Positions 25,162-33,983 are shown, counted from the first letter of the stretch. The stretch is 64,000 nt of DNA from Palsa-459 sp035937595 (GCA_035937595.1 DASZHS010000012.1:3543-67542), one strand, 5' to 3'. Notes: generated by a model not told the origin, from the letters alone. Numbers and translations: made by a program.

Positions 25162-25625
25162 CGACCCGGCGTCAGCGAGCAGCAGGGTGCGTAGGAGAAG
25201 GTGGGCGGTGCGAGCCGCCGCTCGAGCGAGACCGCCGGGATGTGGAGGATCTCGTTCGGCTGGACGAGGCCCCGCCCGCGCACGTCCTTCGCGACCGCGG
25301 CCGGCGAGACGAGGTTGGCGGCCTGGACCTGCTGAGCCGCCTCCGAGGACTGCAGGGCCACGACCTGGGCCTGGACCTGCGAGAGGCGGAGCTGTCCGGC
25401 CGCGAGCTGCATGTTGCCGACGACGACGGCGAGCAAAGAGACGATCACGAGCCCGGCCGCGATGCCCACGGGGCTGAGCCGGGCACGCAGCCGCGCGGCG
25501 CGCCCCGGCGACGGCGTCGGCGTGCTCGACGGTCGCGGCGAAGGGACGGGGCGCAGCGTCGGCTCGGGGCGAGCGGGAGGTCGCGGCGCCTCTAGGCGAG
25601 CGGCGGCCGAGGCGCGGGGCGTCAC
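25158..25625 (-). CDS. ftsL: FtsL-like septum protein
   Basis: 155 residues from GTG 25625, whose GTGA overlaps the rsmH stop. A Pro/Arg-rich cytoplasmic tail (about 55 residues) is followed by one membrane helix (GIAAGLVIVSLLAVVVGNMQL) and a short periplasmic heptad-like region (LRLSQVQAQVVALQSSEAAQQ). Sequence conservation is low, as always for FtsL. The call rests on topology and position between rsmH and ftsI. FtsL with a DivIC/FtsB partner activates FtsW/FtsI. No FtsB-like gene is visible in this window. Confidence 0.8.
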   Translation of the reverse strand: MTPRASAAARLEAPRPPARPEPTLRPVPSPRPSSTPTPSPGRAARLRARLSPVGIAAGLVIVSLLAVVVGNMQLAAGQLRLSQVQAQVVALQSSEAAQQVQAANLVSPAAVAKDVRGRGLVQPNEILHIPAVSLERRLAPPTFSYAPCCSLTPGR

Positions 25626-26581
25626 GTCGGCACCGTGCCGATCCGCTCGGCCACGCGCAGCCGGGCGCTGCGTGCCCGTGGGTTCTCGGCGATCTCGACT
25701 GCGGTCGCCTTGTGGGCGCCGCGCGTGACGAGGCGCATCGAGGGCACGGCGCCGCAGACGCAGGGGAGCAGCGGCGGACACGTGCAGCCGCCCGTCGCCG
25801 CGTCGCGCAGCGTCGACTTCACGAGCGTGTCCTCCCCCGAGTGGTACGAGATCACGACGAGCCGTCCACCCTCGACCAGAAGCGCCTGGGCAGCCGCGAG
25901 TGCCGCGGCGAGCTCTTCGAGCTCCTCGTTCACCGCGATCCGGAGCGCCTGGAAGGTCCGCGACGCGACGTGGCCGTGCCGGCGTGCCGCGGCCGGCACC
26001 GCGCGCTCCACCGCCGCGGCGAGCTCGGCGGTGCTCGTCGGCCTCGAGGCGAGGATCGAGCGAGCGATGCCGCGGCCGAATCGTTGCTCACCGTTGGCGA
26101 CGAGGAGCGCCGCCAGCTGGTCCTCGTCGACCCGGCGGAGGTACTCGGCCGCCGTGGGCCCGTCGTCGGGCCCCATGCGCATGTCGAGCGGCCCCTCGTG
26201 ACGGTAGGAGAAGCCGCGCCCAGCGCTGTCGAGCTGGTGCGACGACACGCCAAGGTCGAGCAGCACGCCCACGACGGGATCGGCCGAGCGAAGCGCGCCG
26301 GCATCGCGCGCCTCGGCGCACGCCGCGGCCATCGTCGCGAACCGGGCCTGGCGGACCACGGCACGATCACCGAAGCGGTCGAGCGCGCGCCGCGCGGCGA
26401 GCACCGCGTCCGGATCACGGTCGAGTCCGAGCACGACGAGGTCGTCACGTCCCTCGAGGATGGCTGCGGCGTGGCCGCCGCCGCCGACGGTGCCGTCGAT
26501 CACGATGCCGGGCGGCACCGGGGCGAGCAGCCGCACGACCTCGTCGACGAGCACTGGAGCGTGTGAGTACACCTGGGCCAT
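25622..26581 (-). CDS. rsmH: 16S rRNA (cytosine-1402 N4) methyltransferase
   Basis: 319 residues from ATG 26581, preserving the typical N-terminus HAPVLVDEVV. SAM-dependent methylase: IDGTVGGGGHAAAIL (SAM loop), LGLDRDPDA, GVLLDLGVSSHQLD, GFSYRHEGPLDMRM, QALRIAVNEEL and VISYHSGEDTLVKS. It methylates N4 of C1402 in the ribosomal P site. A Cys-rich patch (CTCPPLLPCVCG) occurs near the C-terminus, as in other actinobacterial RsmH. The mraZ-rsmH order is the conserved head of the division cluster. Confidence 0.97.
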   Translation of the reverse strand: MAQVYSHAPVLVDEVVRLLAPVPPGIVIDGTVGGGGHAAAILEGRDDLVVLGLDRDPDAVLAARRALDRFGDRAVVRQARFATMAAACAEARDAGALRSADPVVGVLLDLGVSSHQLDSAGRGFSYRHEGPLDMRMGPDDGPTAAEYLRRVDEDQLAALLVANGEQRFGRGIARSILASRPTSTAELAAAVERAVPAAARRHGHVASRTFQALRIAVNEELEELAAALAAAQALLVEGGRLVVISYHSGEDTLVKSTLRDAATGGCTCPPLLPCVCGAVPSMRLVTRGAHKATAVEIAENPRARSARLRVAERIGTVPT

Positions 26582-26739
26582 CCGCAGCCCCCCGACCGGA
26601 ATGGTCCTTCCGGGGTAGGGGCCTCGGCGACCGACGGGGAAGAGGGCGGAGGAGGAGTCTTCCACCGGCCCGGTCGGGAGGCTGCGCATGGTCCTGGCGT
26701 GCCGGAACGGCGACGCGGTTGCTCGTGCTCCTCTCTCTC

Positions 26740-27159
26740 TCACTCGGTCTCTCCGAGGAAAAGGCTCTGCGCGGGCGCCACTCGCACCCGCCACTCCTCT
26801 GGGTTCCACAGCTCGATGTGGTCGATGGCGCCCGTCACGAGCACCTCGCCCGACAGCCCCGCGAACTCCCGCAGGTGTGCGGGGATGCCCATGCGACCCT
26901 GCCGATCGATCTCCACGTCCACGGAGCCCGACGCCCAGATCCGCGCGAAGTTCCTCGCCTCGGGTGTCCCCTCGCGAAACCTCGCCTGCATCTCGGCCGA
27001 CTGGCGGTCGAACTCCCCGGGCGTCCACAGCGAGAGGCAGCGCTCGAAGTTCAAGCTGAGGTACCCGCCGCGCTCGAAGCTCGTCCGGAAGCGCGCGGGG
27101 AGGATCACCCGCCCCTTCGCGTCCAGGCTGTGATCGAACCGCCCGACGAACCCCGGCAC
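26740..27159 (-). CDS. mraZ: MraZ transcriptional regulator
   Basis: 139 residues from GTG 27159 with GGGAGGA upstream. Two AbrB-like SpoVT repeats are visible: FVGRFDHSLDAKGRVILPARFR and SVDVEIDRQGRMGIPAHLRE. The DxKGR and DxQGR motifs make the DNA-contacting loops. MraZ forms a ring and usually controls its own operon by binding repeats in the promoter. First gene of the division cluster; a 158-bp gap separates it from rsmH. Confidence 0.95.
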   Translation of the reverse strand: MPGFVGRFDHSLDAKGRVILPARFRTSFERGGYLSLNFERCLSLWTPGEFDRQSAEMQARFREGTPEARNFARIWASGSVDVEIDRQGRMGIPAHLREFAGLSGEVLVTGAIDHIELWNPEEWRVRVAPAQSLFLGETE

Positions 27160-27213
27160 CTGCGTCCTCCCGACTCGGTTCGAGGGCCCCTCCCCTTCGA
27201 ACCACTTCGCGCC

Positions 27214-27242
27214 ACAGTATGCCCCTCACCACCACATGTCAA
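27214..27242 (-). promoter_or_regulatory. probable promoter of the division cluster (mraZ)
   Basis: On the minus strand a perfect -35 TTGACA (27242-27237) is followed after 17 nt by TACTGT (27219-27214), which fits the TAnnnT -10 of actinobacteria. Initiation would fall about 48 nt before the mraZ start. The surrounding bases are unusually AT-rich for the region. This is the strongest promoter match I found in the window. Confidence 0.7.
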
Positions 27243-27408
27243 CAACTGATGTGCCCCTTCGTGGCCCTTCGCTGACGCGATTGCGCCGAGTGCCGACGGA
27301 CACCCCCGCTCGCGGGGTCGATGGGCCTCGAAGGCGCGCAGCCAACGTCGAGCGCCGACGTCGCGGGCCGCCCCGCTTCCTGGAGGGGGCGAGCGGTCGC
27401 CCGGGGTG

Positions 27409-28152
27409 TTACCTGGTCGGGTTCGGTGTCCCGGCGGCGCGGTCCCCACCCGCCGCTGGCCGCGTCGTGCGCACCGTGGCGACGAACGGGGCGTCGGCGA
27501 CCGCGAGCGCGCTGACCTCGTGCTGCACGGTCACGGCGAACGCCGCGGCCACGTCGTCGGCGGCGACGCCGGGGAGCGCCTCGTCCAGGCACGTGGCGAG
27601 GGCCAGGCTCGGGGTCGGCGGGGCGTCCGAGGAGAGGTACGCCGTCAGGTCCGAGGGGCGGCGGGCGGCGAGGACCGAGGAGACGAGCGCGCCCTCCCGG
27701 GCCCGCCACTGCGAGAGCCCCACCAGCTTGCGGCCCTCAGTGGAGAGCTCGCCGGGACCGAGTCCCGCGAAGCACGCGACGGCCCCCTGTGCGGCACCGT
27801 CGACCGCGCCACGGTGCACGTCGCACGCGACGCCGAGCGAGCGGAGCGCCACTTGCCACCACTCGCCCACCCGGTAGGCCGTCGAGCGCACGTCACCACG
27901 CTCGGCGCTCGAGGTGGCGGGCAGCCACAGCTCGATCCAGCAGTCCGGAGGGCGGAGGAGCACGGCGCCGCCGCCACCGCGGCGACGCCGCACGGTCAGC
28001 CCGTCGCGCGCGAGCGCGGCGGCGTCGAGGTCCTCGAGCCGCTGGGTGCTGCCGAGGACGACCATGGGCGACGCGCGCAGCACCCCGAGCGTCGGCACCG
28101 CCAGCGCCCGGATGCGATCGACGTCGAGGAGCGCGGCGGGCGCCTCGGTCAC
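27409..28152 (-). CDS. lipoate-protein ligase A-like protein
   Basis: 247 residues from GTG 28152 (GTGA overlap with the HNH stop). BPL/LPL fold: RRRRGGGGAVLLRP resembles the RRxxGGGxV lipoyl-adenylate loop, and CFAGLGPGELSTEGRKLVGLSQ holds the conserved Lys region. Members attach or transfer lipoyl or octanoyl groups to E2 and GcvH domains. The actinobacterial subgroup with an extended glycine loop is poorly studied, so ligase versus transferase cannot be told. No lipoylated protein is encoded nearby. Confidence 0.75.
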   Translation of the reverse strand: MTEAPAALLDVDRIRALAVPTLGVLRASPMVVLGSTQRLEDLDAAALARDGLTVRRRRGGGGAVLLRPPDCWIELWLPATSSAERGDVRSTAYRVGEWWQVALRSLGVACDVHRGAVDGAAQGAVACFAGLGPGELSTEGRKLVGLSQWRAREGALVSSVLAARRPSDLTAYLSSDAPPTPSLALATCLDEALPGVAADDVAAAFAVTVQHEVSALAVADAPFVATVRTTRPAAGGDRAAGTPNPTR

Positions 28153-28655
28153 GAGGCGAGCGGGAGGAACGGCGCCCAGAGCGGATCGGGATCCTCGATG
28201 GGCCGCCAGCGCCACCACAGCCCCTGCGGTGCCCGAGGCTCGTGGCGAAGGCGCCATCCGAGCTCCTCCAAGAGCCGGTCGCCCTTCTCGACGTTGTGGC
28301 GCCGGCACGCCGCGACGACGTTGCTCCAGTCGTGCCGGCCGCCGCGGCTCCTGGGCACGATGTGGTCCACCGTGTCGGCGTGCTCGCCGCAGTACGCGCA
28401 GCGCTGGCGGTCCCGGGCGAGGACGGCGCGGCGTGTGACCGGCGGGATGCGCGCGTGCGGGGGCAGCCGCACGAGGGTCGTGAGCCGGACGATCGACGGC
28501 ACCGTGACCGTGACGCGAGGCGAGCGGATGATGCGCGGCTCGTCGTGGGTCGCGACGGCCTCGGCGCGCCCGACGAGCAGCAGCACGACGGCGCGACGGT
28601 CAGAGACGAGCTGCAGCGGCTCGTAGGTCGCGTTCAGCAGCAGCACCCGCGCCAT
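28149..28655 (-). CDS. HNH endonuclease-family protein
   Basis: 168 residues. An N-terminal strand-rich part (RVLLLNATYEPLQLVSDRRAV) typical of a small conserved actinobacterial and cyanobacterial HNH family precedes the nuclease motif. The zinc ligands are CAYCG, the HNH core is TVDHIVPRSRGGRHDWSNVV, and a further HN occurs in CRRHNVEKGDR. The family is chromosomal and widespread, so it is more likely a housekeeping DNA-processing enzyme than a homing or restriction nuclease. Its function is not established. Cotranscribed with the lipoate-ligase-like gene. Confidence 0.88.
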   Translation of the reverse strand: MARVLLLNATYEPLQLVSDRRAVVLLLVGRAEAVATHDEPRIIRSPRVTVTVPSIVRLTTLVRLPPHARIPPVTRRAVLARDRQRCAYCGEHADTVDHIVPRSRGGRHDWSNVVAACRRHNVEKGDRLLEELGWRLRHEPRAPQGLWWRWRPIEDPDPLWAPFLPLAS

Positions 28656-28666
28656 CGGCGGCCACC

Positions 28667-28963
28667 CTACCGTCGACGTGCGCGAGCGTGCAGAGACCAG
28701 CGAAGCGCGACGGCCACGTCGTCGTCACTCGGTGACGCACCGGCGTCGCCGTACGCCGTCTCCATCCGGAACCGCCAGTACCGCTCGTCGGGCGCGGGAA
28801 GGAACGGTGGATGCCGCCACCACCTCGCCGGCGCGAAACGTGCGATCGCGCGCGACGCGGGCCACCACAGCGTCGGGTGCCGCACGACGACGCCGAGCGC
28901 GTGCGAGAGCGTGGACGACGCGGTCGCACGGGCGTCGTCGCCGTCGAGGTGTCGCACGTTCAC
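28667..28963 (-). CDS. conserved hypothetical protein, 98 aa
   Basis: Starts at GTG 28963, overlapping the ROK kinase stop as GTGA, and ends 11 bp before the HNH gene. The sequence has WWPASRAIARFAPARWWRHPPFLP followed by DERYWRFRMETAYGD and a C-terminal VALRWSLHARA. The pattern PxPDxxYxRFRxxTxYG recurs in small actinobacterial proteins of unknown function, often near HNH genes. No membrane segment or catalytic motif is evident. Confidence 0.7.
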   Translation of the reverse strand: MNVRHLDGDDARATASSTLSHALGVVVRHPTLWWPASRAIARFAPARWWRHPPFLPAPDERYWRFRMETAYGDAGASPSDDDVAVALRWSLHARARRR

Positions 28964-29937
28964 GCCGGTGCAGCCTCGTCGTTCGGACGCGGCGGGAACG
29001 CGCGCATCGCGAGCGCCCCGGCGCCGACCAGCGGCGACAGCTCGCCGAGGCCGACCGGCGCGATCCGACAGTCGCGCGAGAACGCGAGCCGCGCCCGCGC
29101 CGACAGCTCGCGCTGCGCGGCGTCGAAGAAGACCTTGCCGTAGCCGAGCGCCACGGAGCCGCCGACGAGCACAAGGTCGAGGTCGAGCAGGCTCGACACC
29201 GATGCTGCCGCGCGGCCGACGAGCGTGCCGGTCCGCACCCGGACCTCCTCGCCGGCGCGCGCCGCGGGCGAGCCGGTCATGGCCTGTATCGCAGGTCCGG
29301 AGGCCTCGGCCTCCAAGCACCCGCGTGCGCCGCACGGGCAGCGCCGTCCGTCGGGCTCGACGATCACGTGGCCGACGTGCCCCGCGTTGCCAGTCCGTCC
29401 GTCGAGCAGCCGGCCGTCGATGACGAGCCCGCCGCCGACGCCGGTCGAGACGACCATCGCAAGGAAGTTGTGGACGCCCTGGGCAGCCCCGCGCCATCCC
29501 TCGGCGAGCGCGAGGGCCTTCGCGTCGTTGTCGACGACGACGGGGAGCCCGAGCGAGTCGGCGAGCCGACCCTGGAGCGGGAAGTCGCGCCAGGCCGGGA
29601 TGTTGAGCGGCGAGACCGTGCCGTCCCGCATCGGACCGCCGCAGCCGACGCCGCAGGCGACCGCCAGGTCGCCCGCCCTCGCACGCGCCCGCTCGACGAG
29701 CGCCACCAGGGTCTCGAACAGCCCGTCGGCGGTGGCGTCCTGGGGGGTCGCGACCGCCACGCGGCTCGAGACGTCGCCGTCCGGGGCGAGCAGGCCCGCG
29801 GCGAGCTTCGTCCCCCCGACGTCGACGGCGAGGTACGGGCCGGTCGGCTCCGGCTGCGGGTCAGTCGACGTCGCGGCGGAACCGGTTCTTGAACCAGTCC
29901 CGAGCCTCGTGGACGTTCCGCTCGATGCCCGCCGCAC
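28960..29937 (-). CDS. ROK-family sugar kinase, probable glucokinase
   Basis: 325 residues. ATP and sugar-binding motifs: YLAVDVGGTKLAAGLL, VVVDNDAKALALAEG (catalytic Asp), VSTGVGGGLVIDG, and the ROK zinc motif GRRCPCGARGCLEAEASG with His in NAGHVGHV. Glucokinase activity is the most likely role, supplying glucose-6-phosphate from glucose released by the glucan enzymes 6 kb away. The start is uncertain: GTG 29937 overlaps the DUF3040 gene by 77 bp and adds about 32 residues before the first strand, and no other standard codon lies between. Confidence 0.88.
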   Translation of the reverse strand: MRRASSGTSTRLGTGSRTGSAATSTDPQPEPTGPYLAVDVGGTKLAAGLLAPDGDVSSRVAVATPQDATADGLFETLVALVERARARAGDLAVACGVGCGGPMRDGTVSPLNIPAWRDFPLQGRLADSLGLPVVVDNDAKALALAEGWRGAAQGVHNFLAMVVSTGVGGGLVIDGRLLDGRTGNAGHVGHVIVEPDGRRCPCGARGCLEAEASGPAIQAMTGSPAARAGEEVRVRTGTLVGRAAASVSSLLDLDLVLVGGSVALGYGKVFFDAAQRELSARARLAFSRDCRIAPVGLGELSPLVGAGALAMRAFPPRPNDEAAPA

Positions 29938-30256
29938 CCGACGGCTGGGTTCCTTGGAACCCCCTCGTGATGTCGTGCCAGCTGGCGCGGCCCATGCGGC
30001 GCACGTTGCGCTGGATCACGATCGCGGACGCGAACATGATGGCGACGCCGACGAGCGCGAGCCAGAGCGAGGTCACGAACAGCCAGACCGTGAGCACCAG
30101 CCCGAGCAGGAAGCCGACCGCCGCCCAGCGCGCCTGGCGCCCGGAGTGGCGGTACAGCGTCTCGTTGCGGACCTTGTCGGCGAATTCGGGGTCCTCGCGG
30201 TTCAGGGACTCCTCGAGTTCGGCGAGGATGCGCTGCTCGTGGTCCGACAGGGGCAC
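29861..30256 (-). CDS. DUF3040 membrane protein
   Basis: 131 residues from GTG 30256 with AAGGAGGAGGCC directly upstream. The DUF3040 signature is the N-terminal LSDHEQRILAELEESLNREDPEFA helix followed by two membrane helices (WAAVGFLLGLVLTVWLFV and LALVGVAIMFASAIVI). The C-terminal segment is basic and cytoplasmic. This family is almost confined to actinobacteria and is often near the mraZ cluster. Its role is unknown. The ROK gene overlaps its 3' end. Confidence 0.88.
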   Translation of the reverse strand: MPLSDHEQRILAELEESLNREDPEFADKVRNETLYRHSGRQARWAAVGFLLGLVLTVWLFVTSLWLALVGVAIMFASAIVIQRNVRRMGRASWHDITRGFQGTQPSGAAGIERNVHEARDWFKNRFRRDVD

Positions 30257-30381
30257 GGCCTCCTCCTTCCCGCCTCGGACGCCTGGTTCCCAGGCTGCAT
30301 CGTAGTTGCGGGCCGCACCGGACACCATGCCGGGACGGCGCCGGAGGCCCTTCTGCGGGGCGGTTCGTCGCCCGGACGGGG

Positions 30382-31833
30382 TCAGCCCGGCGGGAAGCCG
30401 AGCAGCGACGACTGCGTGGCGACGAGGACCATGTTGTCGCCGATCGCCGGTGTTGGGAAGTGGTTCTGGAACGAGCCCGCGGGGTACTGGACCTGCACGT
30501 TGCCGGTCGAGGGCACGAGGCCGTAGAGGGTGCCGGAGCTCCAGTCGATGGACCAGACGAGGCCGGCACCGTAGACGGGTGGGCCGCCGGTGTTGGACTG
30601 GGACCACACCTCGGCGCCATAGGGCGGCGTGGACGTGTAGTGCGCGGCGTCGAGCCCCCCGCTGCAGGCGATGACCACGAGCGAGCCGACGATCGCGGCG
30701 CCGCCGTGGGCGTCCCCCAGGCCGTTGCACATGGTGAAGGTGGGCACGGCCCCGGTGACGTGACCGAGGTGGTTGGGGTTGAGCACGTAGACGGTCTGGG
30801 TCTTGCCGATCTGGATGAGCCGTCCGTTGGGCAGCAGCTCGGGTTGGCTCGAGCCGAGGTCGAGGTCCGCGCCGTTGTCCGAGTACCACGTCGTCGGCGC
30901 GAACCAGTCGAGGAGCTTCATGGTGGGCGAGAGCTTGAGCACCGCGTCGCTGAAGTCGAAGGGGTCGCCCTGGGACGTCGCGTTCCCGTTGCCGTCGGCG
31001 ACGAAGACGTCGCCGTGCGCGTCGATCACCGGGCCACCGCCACCCATCCACACCGCGCCCTTGCCATCGCTCACGCCGTCGACCTTGGCGACGTCGTAAC
31101 GGGCGATCGGGCCGTGCCCGGCCTCCGGGACGCTGATGACCCAGCCGTGGTAGCTGCCGCAGTCGCCGTCATTGCCCCCGAAGCCGAAGATCACGCGGCC
31201 CGCGTCGATCGCGAGCGCCGTGCGCTGCAGGAGGTAGACGGCCTGCTGACCCGGGGGGTCGACGTCGCGGTTGAGCAGGACCCTGCCCGTCTTGATCGAG
31301 AGCCCGAAGAGCCGGTGCACCGGGACGGTCCCCTGCCGGCCGAGGCCGATCGTGCCCACGACGTACAGCTCGCCGCGGCCCTCGTCGATCACCGGCGTGC
31401 CCACGATGCCGACGTACGGCCCGATGTCCCCGCACACGCCGCTCGGCTGGGCGTAGGGCGTGCCGAGCCAGCGCGTCCACAGCGTGCGGTGTGTCGTGAG
31501 CGAGATGGCGTAGACGCGATTCTCGAGCGTCGTCACGAACGCGGTCGTCCCGACGACGAGCGGGGCGGCGTAGATCTGGTCGTTGCGCTCTGCCGCGGTC
31601 CGCTGCGGCAGGTTCCACCGCACGGTCGGGTGGAGCGACAGGTACGTGCCGCGGATCGACCCGTGACCGGTGCGCAGCTCGTCGTGGTGGTACGTCGTCC
31701 AGTCCGTGGCCGGCGCGCCGTGGGACGTGATCGCCGCGCGAGCGCGCGCCGCCAGCGAGCTCGCCGGCACCGCGATGAGCGCCGCGGCGATCGCTGCGGG
31801 GAGCACTCGTCGAGCCCACCTGCGCACTGGCAC
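30382..31833 (-). CDS. secreted PQQ-like beta-propeller protein
   Basis: 483 residues with a signal peptide (RRWARRVLPAAIAAALIAVPASSLA). The rest is a beta-propeller with repeats of the type APLVVGTTAFVTTLENRVYAI, TPVIDEGRGELYVVGTI and QIGKTQTVYVLNP, which resemble quinoprotein-alcohol-dehydrogenase blades. DWTTYHHDELRTGHG at the start is common to secreted PQQ-like proteins. I see no complete PQQ and calcium site and no heme motif (CxxCH), so a structural or binding role is as likely as dehydrogenase activity. Divergent from the membrane protein. Confidence 0.72.
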   Translation of the reverse strand: MPVRRWARRVLPAAIAAALIAVPASSLAARARAAITSHGAPATDWTTYHHDELRTGHGSIRGTYLSLHPTVRWNLPQRTAAERNDQIYAAPLVVGTTAFVTTLENRVYAISLTTHRTLWTRWLGTPYAQPSGVCGDIGPYVGIVGTPVIDEGRGELYVVGTIGLGRQGTVPVHRLFGLSIKTGRVLLNRDVDPPGQQAVYLLQRTALAIDAGRVIFGFGGNDGDCGSYHGWVISVPEAGHGPIARYDVAKVDGVSDGKGAVWMGGGGPVIDAHGDVFVADGNGNATSQGDPFDFSDAVLKLSPTMKLLDWFAPTTWYSDNGADLDLGSSQPELLPNGRLIQIGKTQTVYVLNPNHLGHVTGAVPTFTMCNGLGDAHGGAAIVGSLVVIACSGGLDAAHYTSTPPYGAEVWSQSNTGGPPVYGAGLVWSIDWSSGTLYGLVPSTGNVQVQYPAGSFQNHFPTPAIGDNMVLVATQSSLLGFPPG

Positions 31834-31936
31834 CTCCTCGTCGGTGACGCGGGCGCGATGCTACGGGAGGCCCGACACCGGCTCCGGTCATCCGCCCATC
31901 TCGGCGCCCTTCGCGTGCGATCGGTACGGTGGGACG

Positions 31937-33184
31937 GTGAGCACCGTGGCCGTGGCGACGCCGAGGAGCCACCGGACCCGCCACACCGCGTCGGTCCTCC
32001 TGCTCGTCGTGGTCTCGATCCTCACCCCGCTCGTCGTCACCGCGGGCTGGGCGATCACGACGGTGACGAACACCGACCGGTTCGTCTCGACCATGTCCTC
32101 GCTCGGGACGAACCCCACGATCACGAACTACGCCGGGGCACAGGCCGCCGCCACGCTGGTCACCGAGGTGCACCTAGAGCGGCAGATCGCGGCGCGACTG
32201 CCCAAGAGTGCGGCCATCCTCGCCCCGTTCCTGACGACGCAGTTTCAGACGCAGCTAGCGAAGGTCTTCTCGACCGTCTTCGCGAGCCAGCGGTTCCAGG
32301 CAATCTGGACCGCGAAGCTGCGGCTGCTCCACGCCACGTTCGTGGCGGCGATGACGAGCAATGGCTCAAAGCTCAGTAAGGCCGCCCAGCTCGGCCTCGA
32401 CGTGACGCCGCAGCTGCTCGCCGCGATCGACACCCTCGATCAGAAGGGCATCCACGTCTTCGACCCCGCGCGCAAGTTCCTCGCAGGCGACAAGCCCACC
32501 CTGGTCACCCTCGCCCAGGGCAAGGAGTTCCACGAGGTCCAGTACTACTTCCACCTGGCGACGACGCTGCGCTGGGCCCTCTGGGTGGGCACGCTGGTCC
32601 TCGCGATCGCCGCGATCCTCCTCGACCCGCGCCGGCGCCGCGCGGGGCTCTGGCTCGGCATCGGCGTGGCGTGCTCCTGCGTCGTCATGCTCGCCCTCCT
32701 CAACACCGGCAAGCAGTACGCGATCTCCCACTCGTCGGCGCCGTCCGACGTGACCAACGCGCTCGTCTCGACCCTCACCTCATGGCTCCGCTGGGAGCTG
32801 CGCGCCGTCGTCATCGTCGGGCTGGTCGCGGCGCTCGTGCTCTGGCTGACCGGTCCCTCGAGATCCGCGCGCAGCCTGCGGCGGATGGGCGCCAAGGAGG
32901 GCGGCGTCGCGGGCCACGCGATGGAGGGCGTGATCGGCGCCAGCGCGACCACCACCCTCGAGACGCACGGCACCGCGGCGATCGACTGGGTCGGGACCTA
33001 CGCGACGGTGCTCGCCTGGATCGGCGTCGTCGTCGGCGGCATCGTGTTGGCCGTGTGGGACAACTCGCTCCTCAGTGCGGCGATCACCATCCTGCTCGTG
33101 GTCGGGTGGTTCTCGGCCATGGTGTCGATCCGTCGCCGCGTCCGCAGCCCGGTGCCGGCGGCGCCTCCGCCGGGCGGCGGCTGA
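31937..33184 (+). CDS. predicted multi-pass membrane protein, unknown function
   Basis: 415 residues from GTG 31937. An N-terminal helix (SVLLLVVVSILTPLVVTAGWAI) is followed by an extracytoplasmic domain of about 190 residues (TNTDRFVSTMSSLGTNPTI...) that looks helical. After this come four further membrane helices near residues 220-245, 248-265, 295-315 and 355-400. NTDRFVxTxxPL-like N-termini occur in a family of actinobacterial integral membrane proteins of unknown role. No enzymatic motif is visible. It ends 5 bp from the convergent LapA-like gene. Confidence 0.65.
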   Translation: MSTVAVATPRSHRTRHTASVLLLVVVSILTPLVVTAGWAITTVTNTDRFVSTMSSLGTNPTITNYAGAQAAATLVTEVHLERQIAARLPKSAAILAPFLTTQFQTQLAKVFSTVFASQRFQAIWTAKLRLLHATFVAAMTSNGSKLSKAAQLGLDVTPQLLAAIDTLDQKGIHVFDPARKFLAGDKPTLVTLAQGKEFHEVQYYFHLATTLRWALWVGTLVLAIAAILLDPRRRRAGLWLGIGVACSCVVMLALLNTGKQYAISHSSAPSDVTNALVSTLTSWLRWELRAVVIVGLVAALVLWLTGPSRSARSLRRMGAKEGGVAGHAMEGVIGASATTTLETHGTAAIDWVGTYATVLAWIGVVVGGIVLAVWDNSLLSAAITILLVVGWFSAMVSIRRRVRSPVPAAPPPGGG

Positions 33185-33189
33185 CCTAT

Positions 33190-33432
33190 CTAGTCGCCAG
33201 ATCTCGAGTGCGCGCGTCGGCGCGCGAGCCAGGTGACGAAACCGCCGAGCACCGCGGACACGGCGATCACGACGGTCAGCGAGGCGTGGGCGCTGATGAC
33301 CCAGAAGTGGATCTCGACACGCTGCCAGTTGGCGATCGCGAACCACGCGAGCAGGATGCCCGCGACGATGGTGGACACCTGCTGGGTGTCGAGGCGGCGA
33401 GGGGACTTGCCCGGAGCCTCATGGTCGGTCAC
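33190..33432 (-). CDS. small LapA-domain (DUF1049) membrane protein
   Basis: 80 residues from GTG 33432. Two membrane helices (STIVAGILLAWFAIANW and ASLTVVIAVSAVLGGFVTWLA) joined by QRVEIHFWVISAH, the pattern of LapA/DUF1049 proteins, which in E. coli help LPS assembly. In actinobacteria the family persists without LPS and its role is unknown. Ends in an Arg/Ser-rich cytoplasmic tail. Confidence 0.78.
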   Translation of the reverse strand: MTDHEAPGKSPRRLDTQQVSTIVAGILLAWFAIANWQRVEIHFWVISAHASLTVVIAVSAVLGGFVTWLARRRAHSRSGD

Positions 33433-33452
33433 GGCACCTCCTCGCTCCCGAC

Positions 33453-33983
33453 ATGATGGCCCAGATGCTCTTCGACGTGGAGGACGCCGCCGCGGCGGTG
33501 CTCACGGTCGTCTTCGTGTGCACCGGGAACATCTGCCGCTCGCCCATGGCCGAGGTCGTCCTGCGGGCGAGGTGCGATCGGCTGTCGGTCGGCGACGGGC
33601 GACGACTCGCCGAGCTCGTGCACGTCGAGAGCGCGGGCACGTCGAACTGGCATGCCGGCGACGAGATGGACCCGAGGGCGCGCGCCGCGCTCGACGCGGC
33701 GGGGTACCTGGCCGAAGGGACCTTGGCCGCCCAGGTCACCGAGACCCAGCTCGCACGCGCCGACCTCGTCGTCGCGCTCGATCGCGGTCACCGCGCCGAG
33801 CTGCGCCGCCTCGATCCGGAGGCGGATCCCACGCTGCTGCGCTGGTGGGCAGAGGGCGAGGACCTCGACGTCCCCGACCCGTACTACGGCGACGCCGACG
33901 AGTTCGACGAGTGCCTCGCGCTCATCGTCCCGGGGTGCGAGGCACTCGCCCTCGCGCTCGCCGCGAGGCTGGCCGGGGCCTAG
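33453..33983 (+). CDS. low-molecular-weight protein-tyrosine-phosphatase family protein
   Basis: 176 residues. The active-site P-loop CTGNICRSP (Cys23 nucleophile, Arg29) is at the N-terminus, and the general-acid loop VPDPYYGD near residue 145. An extra segment of about 12 residues follows the first helix. LMW-PTPs dephosphorylate tyrosine on proteins that often control polysaccharide export. Relatives also serve as arsenate reductases, but that subclass has extra resolving cysteines not seen here. The exact start (ATG 33453, 33456 or a later codon) is unsure because no ribosome site is visible. Confidence 0.88.
   Translation: MMAQMLFDVEDAAAAVLTVVFVCTGNICRSPMAEVVLRARCDRLSVGDGRRLAELVHVESAGTSNWHAGDEMDPRARAALDAAGYLAEGTLAAQVTETQLARADLVVALDRGHRAELRRLDPEADPTLLRWWAEGEDLDVPDPYYGDADEFDECLALIVPGCEALALALAARLAGA

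Noticed and set aside
27302..27318. GC hairpin CCCCG-CTCG-CGGGG downstream of the lipoate-ligase-like gene as a terminator
   Set aside because: The stem is only 5 bp and no U tract follows on the minus strand. In DNA this GC-rich such hairpins are frequent by chance.
28149..28655. HNH protein as a restriction or homing nuclease
   Set aside because: It sits in a conserved housekeeping neighbourhood with normal base composition and no methyltransferase or intron nearby.
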